In this document: positions 58,831-64,000 of the stretch, piece after piece | How the letters are laid out: each line of letters opens with the position of its first letter | Position numbering within the stretch: position 1 is the stretch's first letter | From: Euryodendron excelsum | Taxonomy: Eukaryota > Streptophyta > Magnoliopsida > Ericales > Pentaphylacaceae | DNA: 64,000 bases | Reading direction: 5' to 3' | Assembly: GCA_033060915.1 (NCBI GenBank) | Contig: CM065389.1 | Span: 16,375,001 to 16,439,000, forward strand | Made by a program: the position numbers and the translations under genes | Notes under the pieces: model-generated | What the model was told of the DNA's origin: nothing | What the model saw: the letters and a program-made list of their open reading frames with translations, nothing else | The model's database searches: none

Positions 58831-61800
58831 TGTCACGCCCCGAATCTAGCCTATACAGATCTAGGGTGCATGACCGGCCAGTAGCTTGGCTACCCAAGGC
58901 TGCATTACGTAACCCAGTTGAACACCCGTGCATTTATCATTTAAAAGATACATAATTGTGAAATTAAAACTTTATAAACGTAATGTAAAACGTGTGTCAT
59001 ACATAGCAGAGCAGTGCCTAACCTCCAAAATATAAACATTCCATAAGATGGGCCTATTAAAGGCCACCACAGTTATAACATTTTAATATTACAAAACATT
59101 AGGGTCCAACCACTATATTAATACGTAACATAGGGCAAGTGAGCCGCAGTCCAAATATCCACATAATAGGTCTCCCTCAAGGCCTCCCAGTTTGGTCACC
59201 TGAAAATATTTTTACAAAACATAAGCTAACGCTTAGTGAATAACAATAATGCATGAGCATAAAATACCATAAACTACATTTATATTTAATATACATGACA
59301 ATAGAGGTATATTTATGCATAAGTGGCATAAACTTAGAAAACGTATAAGTATAATCTTAAAAACCCGTGAAGTATAGGCTTTTGTATTAAAATATTTCAT
59401 CATTTCTAAAATATAATGTTGAAGAAGAGAGACAAGCATGTTGTAGCATGAACTATTAGAGCGTAACATAGCTTATCATGAGCATCACATACCATATCTT
59501 GTAAGCGTACATCTTGGCTCGCCGTATAATGTAGGAGACATCAAATATTAGCATTCTTAGTAACCTATAAAGCATAGCCTTGGAAACGTAGGTAGCATAA
59601 GTATCACATTGGAATACTATAACATTTCGAACATAGCATCATAGGAGTGAGGCATAACATATAACATGATTTCGTAAGGTATAACATAGCTATCATAAGC
59701 ATACCATGGCATGATACTGTAAGGCATATCATAGTGTCTTGAAAAAAAGCGATACATCGTGACATTAATACTTGTGGAAACATGCGTGACTCGTTGTGAA
59801 GCATTTAAACAAGTCATATTTCACATTCTGGAACATAAGTGTGTCATATCTTTACATTAGACCAACATATCCCTCACTTCACCCCACTTAAGAGGTCTTT
59901 CTAGTATTAGGCATCATAGTAACAACAAAGGTCACATGTAAGGCTCTCTAGGCCAACATAGTAACCATGAAGGTCACGCATAGGCTCTTTAAGTCAACAT
60001 AGTAACTATGAAGGTCACGCATAGGCTTTTTAGGCCAACATAGTAACCATAAAGGTCACGCATAAGCTCTTTAGGCCAATCATGAGAGCTAGGCTTAGTC
60101 ATTAAGAGCTACTCTTAGTCATTAGCATGTAGAGTGTTTTAGGCCAACCATAAGAGTTAGACTCAGTTATAGTAACCGTAAAGGTCATACATAAGCTTTT
60201 TAAGTCAATCATCAAAGTTATGCTCAGTTATAGTAACCATAAAGGTCACATCTAGATTTTTAAGCCAAGAGACATCTCCCAACATGGCGATAGATTATTT
60301 CTTGCCCACTACTGTAGAACCATCGTTGCTAGTTTAGGGTCTTGCCACGAAAGACATTACATGTCGATGGTTTATTTCACGTCCCCCATCCTAAGACTAT
60401 CGGGCTAGATTAAAGTCTTACCATGAAAGACCTTGAGTTAAAGTCGTATGTTAGGAATCTTACATCTGCTTTATGTGAACGTTCTAGTCTGTGGATTGTA
60501 ATTCATATCATAGGTAAGGTTTACATGTAATTCAAAGTATGACATTTATACTTGAACGTTATCATTGAGGTATTGAGATAAATGAAAAGAAATGCATGAA
60601 ACGTAATTGAACTTGAAATCATTTGGAGAGTAATAGGTCTTGCTCATGGCATATCGTTACTCACCTCTCTCCAATAGAATGGTGTTAAACAAGGTGTTCC
60701 TACACAAATACATATAGAAGTATAGAAATATCAATACAAGACTCTAAGGCAAAGCAATAACACATAAATCAAGACTAAACACATAAGTCCCTCAACCCTG
60801 ACTCATCAACACCTCACTCAAACAATGAGAGAGCCAGGCTAAACTCTAGGACAAGGCCTCAATGTAAAACGAGAACATAAAGTTAAGGTTTGAAAATGAA
60901 AGCCAGGACATTGACTCCTTCATCCCATACCAACCATCTCTCAAGAATGAGTTCACACTCTAGGTTAGTTCCATTTGAAAATAGACTTAAAGGCCTTTAA
61001 TTTGATAGGTCATGGGTCAAAAACACATTTTGGGTGAAGAAGTTGTGCCTCATGGAAGGTGGGCTAAAATTCTGAAAAACAAGGTTGTTGTCATAGATTT
61101 TGGGTCAAATTTAAAGTCTTATATCTCTTAATCTATAAGGAATTAGAGTACAAACTTTATATGGATACAAAGGTCTATCAATATACTATCCAATGCTTTA
61201 AACAGTGCATAATTCTGAGTTTTCTAGAAAAAGTTGTACCCGTTTTACTAAACAATTTCAGAGTTGAGAAAGCGAATGCGGGATGTGTCAACACATGAGG
61301 CCAAGGTGTCGACACATGATCTGAAAAATTTAATCTAGGAGTCCTCTAGGCTAATGTGTTGACACATGAGGCCAAGGTGTCCGCACATCACCTGGGAAAA
61401 ATAAAAATCCACCCGAAAAATCCTCAAATCTCATCCAAACGCCATCAAAACTCTCACAAACTCTTTCAATGCTTCTAGGGTCCAAAGATTAACCCAAGAA
61501 GGCCATAATAACTCAACATGAAACACTTTAAACAAGTAAATCAAGGGGATCTAGGGTTTTAAGGGCCCAAGCCTTAACTTGTATAAATTGAAGATTTCAA
61601 TTCCAAATTCTCAAATCTTCTAATAGGGCTTACAATACTCGATATTCAATCAATTTGGGACTCAAAGAAGTCACCTGGAATAACCCAATATCACCACCCC
61701 CCAAGATAAATACATACATATATACAATTATAGAAAGAAATGAAACCTTACCTTTCTTCAAGCTTGCCCAAGTCTTCTAATAGCTTCAATCTCTTCCTTT

Positions 61801-62099
61801 ACCTCTCCTTCAAGCTCTTCTTCCTTCAATCTCCCCTTCTCTCTTTTTCCTCTCTCTTCTCCCTCTCTTAACCGGTCGGGTGTGTGTATGTTTATGTGTG
61901 TGTGTGTTTTGTGTGTATATAACAGTATATAAGATGATACATATGGGAATAATCCCATGTGTCTCACCCTATAGGCTTAAGCTACAACATAAGCTCTCAT
62001 TGGTCACTCTTGACTCAAATGAGACAATAATTAACATTAAACAATGCGAATACTAGAAATTCTCATTAATATAAATAAATAGAGGTTCAGGATATTACA
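58831..62099. mobile_element. Nested 3.27-kb insertion, probably a solo gypsy-type LTR
   Basis: Begins TGTCACGCCCCGAATC and ends GGTTCAGGATATTACA: TG...CA ends, a 5-bp duplication, weak inverted similarity between the termini and no coding capacity. It contains a ~43-bp tandem array (59915-60070, decayed copies to 60260) and a cluster of GTGTCGACAC palindromes (61285-61390). A solo LTR of a Ty3/gypsy (Tekay/Del-like) element fits best. A non-coding Mutator-like element is the alternative if the 9-bp duplication reading is right. Confidence 0.65.
59915..60260. repeat. ~43-bp tandem repeats inside the nested LTR
   Basis: AACATAGTAACCATGAAGGT followed by CACGCATAGGCTCTTTA recurs at about 59915, 59957, 60000 and 60043, with decayed copies near 60170 and 60230. 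Confidence 0.8.
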
Positions 62100-63064
62100 T
62101 TATATGTCGATGATATTATCTTGACTGGGTCGTCTCCCTCCCTACTCCAATCTGTGATTGACCGACTCTTTTCTCAATTTGCTATAAAAGATCTTGGTGA
62201 TCTTCATTACTCTCTCGGTGTGGATGCTGTTAGGTCTTCTTCTTCCCTTATTCTCACTCAAGGAAAATATTTACTTTCTTTACTTTCGCGTATGAACATG
62301 CTTCAATGTGAACCCTGTTCCACTCCTGTGGCATTTGGTCATAAGTTATCTGTCAGTGATGGTACCCCTTTTGATGATCCTACTCAATATCCACAAGTTG
62401 TGGGTGCCTTGCAATATCTCACTTTTACCCAACCGGATATCCAATATGTTGTACAACAACTTTGTCAGTTTATGCACTCTCATCGTGACACACATCTTCA
62501 AGCTGTTAAACATGTTTTGCGTTATCTCAAAGGGACACTATAATGTGGTTTGTGTCTTCTTCCTAACTCATCTCTCTTTTTACATTGCTATGTGGATGCT
62601 AATTGGGCAGGGGCTTCCCTGACACAAGACGCTCCACTATGGGTTATTGTATTTTCTTCGGTGTCAATCCTATTTCTTAGTCTACCAAGAAACAAGTTAC
62701 AATGGCTTAATCTAGTACTGAGGCAGAATACAAGGCTCTTTCCATAGCAACTTCTGATCTTTTGTGGATATCTTATTTGCTTCAAGACATTGGTTATCCT
62801 GCTTCTCTTCCACTCATCATGTATTTTGACAATATGAGTGCTACTCACCTGGCTGCTAATCCAGTCTTTCATGCTCGTACAAAACATATTGAAGTTTCCT
62901 ATCATTTTCTTCACGATCTTGTCTGTCGTGGTTCCCTTCAAATTCATTTTGTTCATTCGTCCAATCAGCTTGCTGACATTTTTACCAAGGGTCTGCCAAC
63001 TCCTTCATTTGCTGTATTTCGATCCAAGCTATTGTGGTTACCACCCCATCACCTTGCAGGGGCA

Positions 63065-63211
63065 TGTTAGGTTGTATTATTATATATGCTTAGGGATGCT
63101 ATTGTAAATACTTAGATGAGGACTTTTGTGTAATTTGCCTCATATATAAATACACATTCTCAATCCTAATATGGGTTGATTTTTGTCTGCCAACAACACA
63201 ACAGCTTCTCA
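63065..63211 (+). repeat. 3' LTR of the copia element
   Basis: TGTTAGG...TTCTCA, preceded by TTGCAGGGGCA, a plausible polypurine tract. The pol stop codon overlaps its first bases. Confidence 0.88.
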
Positions 63212-63687
63212 ATTGCATACACCTGCCTTTTTATGTCATTATATGCAACCAAGAATATGACATTACCTGTGCTAATTCATCATGGCTAAAATTGAAATTG
63301 TGAAAAGACTTGGATAATGATTCATATTTTGAAAGGTCTCCCATAGAAGGTCATATGAATCAATGAAGCCAAGATAAATCATACTACTATAAATCATATT
63401 TATCAATAACATACCATACGGAGCAATAACGGCCAGTACATACAGTGCCGCTAGAAAAATGGTAAAATTACATTCAAATACCATTTCATCTAATTTTCCT
63501 GACCACACTAGCATATCTCAGCTTAACCTACATCCTAATTAACACTGAAATAGATAGAGACTAAAACATAGTATATTAAACCATAGGGGACATAGATATA
63601 TAGAGAAGAGTGTATATACTACCCACAAAATGCTATAATCACTTATGAAGTGATTGACCATGTAGTAATTACAATAATTAAAGTGAT
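63212..63687. other. Spacer between the copia element and copy C
   Basis: AT-rich; must hold the 3' end of the minus-strand gene at 63688. Nothing else recognised. Confidence 0.45.
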
Positions 63688-63927
63688 TCAATACCCAAAA
63701 CCACCATCAATACCAGGATTGATCTTGTGCTTGTTTATGTTCTTGCTAATGGAGGAAGCCACGTACTCGGCCATCATCGTCTTCACAAGCTTCTTCTTTG
63801 CCGGACTCAGACTCCCACCCTTGGGTTTGAACCCCTCTCCAATCTCAGCTCCGGCCTCTCCTCCATATGAATTTGCATCTGCCAACTTGGCCTTGAACTG
63901 GGCTTTGCCCACTCCCTTATCTGCCAT
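63688..63927 (-). CDS. Small protein with LVKTMM motif (LVK-x-MM family, copy C)
   Basis: Single exon of 79 residues with ATG at 63927. Head MADKGVGKAQFKAKLADANS, Gly/Glu stretch (GGEAGAEIGEGFKPKG), motif GSLSPAKKKLVKTMMAEYV, then ASSISKNINKHKINP and a Gly-rich end. The centre and tail are nearly the same as copy B. The leader has GA repeats directly before the ATG, and a TATATATATA box lies about 60 bases upstream (near 63990), so a compact promoter is present. Copy C appears to keep the ancestral start. Basic, no signal peptide or membrane helix; function unknown. It points towards the copia element on the opposite strand. Confidence 0.7.
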   Translation of the reverse strand: MADKGVGKAQFKAKLADANSYGGEAGAEIGEGFKPKGGSLSPAKKKLVKTMMAEYVASSISKNINKHKINPGIDGGFGY

Positions 63928-63986
63928 CTCTCACTCTCTCTAAAATGTGTAGTGTAACGTGTGTTCTGAAGAGAGGATGATATGAG

Positions 63987-63999
63987 AATATATATATAC
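63987..63999 (-). promoter_or_regulatory. TATA box of LVK-x-MM copy C
   Basis: TGTATATATATATTC on the minus strand. Transcription would begin near 63960, leaving a ~35-base leader that contains GA repeats. Confidence 0.55.
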
Positions 64000-64000
64000 A

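Larger units (their letters stand above)
55362..63070 (+). pseudogene. Copia gag-pol polyprotein, multiply disrupted
   Basis: One reading frame can be followed from the ATG at 55362 through most of the element. Gag (55362-56138) has the UBN2-type region and, at about 56275-56330, a zinc knuckle whose last Cys position is Tyr. The protease has LADSGATSHM (~56478). The integrase has an HRRLGHP zinc-binding start whose Cys pair reads CTAY, and acidic residues in CDIWGP, CDGAREL and NGLAERKH. The reverse transcriptase starts near 58250; its YVDD is split by the insertion and resumes at 62102. RNase H is recognisable to 63070, where the stop overlaps the 3' LTR. In-frame stops occur at about 55575, 56136, 56853, 57645, 58332, 58458 and 62541, with frame changes near 58780 and 62615. 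The stops fit C-to-T or G-to-A decay. Not functional. Confidence 0.9.
55091..63211 (+). mobile_element. Ty1/copia LTR retrotransposon, decayed, with a nested insertion
   Basis: Two direct LTRs (TGTTAGG...TTCTCA) bracket a primer-binding site and a gag-pol region in copia order (gag, protease, integrase, reverse transcriptase, RNase H). A 3.27-kb insertion splits the reverse transcriptase. Several in-frame stops and at least two frameshifts make it non-coding. No target duplication is visible at the ends. The short LTRs suggest an Ale/Retrofit-like lineage, which is inference. Confidence 0.92.

Noticed and set aside
55086..63216. Target-site duplication of the copia element
   Set aside because: The five bases before the 5' LTR (CTCAC) do not match those after the 3' LTR (ATTGC), so none is claimed.

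Overview
This is a stretch of plant nuclear genome, almost certainly a dicot. It is AT-rich and gene-poor, with spliced plant-specific receptor kinases, a gibberellin-oxidase gene with introns, and a dense load of plant transposons (copia, gypsy-type LTRs, CACTA, hAT, SINE and MITE-like elements). I cannot name the species. Nothing here looks bacterial, viral or organellar.

Layout. 0.3-10 kb: two tandem wall-associated-kinase-like (WAK) receptor genes on the minus strand. They share a three-exon, phase-1 intron structure and reconstruct cleanly to about 751 and 742 residues. 10-25 kb: no gene recognised; SINE-like copies, two inverted copies of a ~0.5 kb repeat, degraded LTRs of a gypsy-type family, and short tandem repeats. 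25-27.3 kb: a gibberellin 20-oxidase (GA20ox) gene on the minus strand, broken by three single-base indels; its first intron appears to use a GC donor. 28-35 kb: another LTR of the same family, a ~1 kb terminal-inverted-repeat (TIR) element, and an hAT element with a perfect 8-bp target duplication inside an older TIR element. 35.4-36.3 kb: an intact intronless gene for a Ser-rich protein with an N-myristoylation-type N-terminus. 36-45 kb: foldback and MITE-like elements and one small gene. 45.1-49.6 kb: a non-autonomous CACTA transposon carrying a ~171-bp tandem array. 51.8 kb and 63.7 kb: two more small genes related to the one at 39.6 kb; all three share a basic LVK-x-MM motif. 55.1-63.2 kb: a decayed Ty1/copia retrotransposon split at the reverse-transcriptase active-site codons by a 3.27-kb insertion that looks like a solo LTR.

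How the genes relate. The WAK pair is a local tandem duplication; the family senses pectin or wall fragments at the plasma membrane. The GA20ox locus would have supplied a late step of gibberellin synthesis but is disrupted as read. The three small LVK-x-MM proteins form a local dispersed family of unknown function. I see no operon-like or pathway-like organisation. The rest is a layered record of transposition. Exon limits were derived by hand from splice sites and phase, and repeat boundaries by eye.
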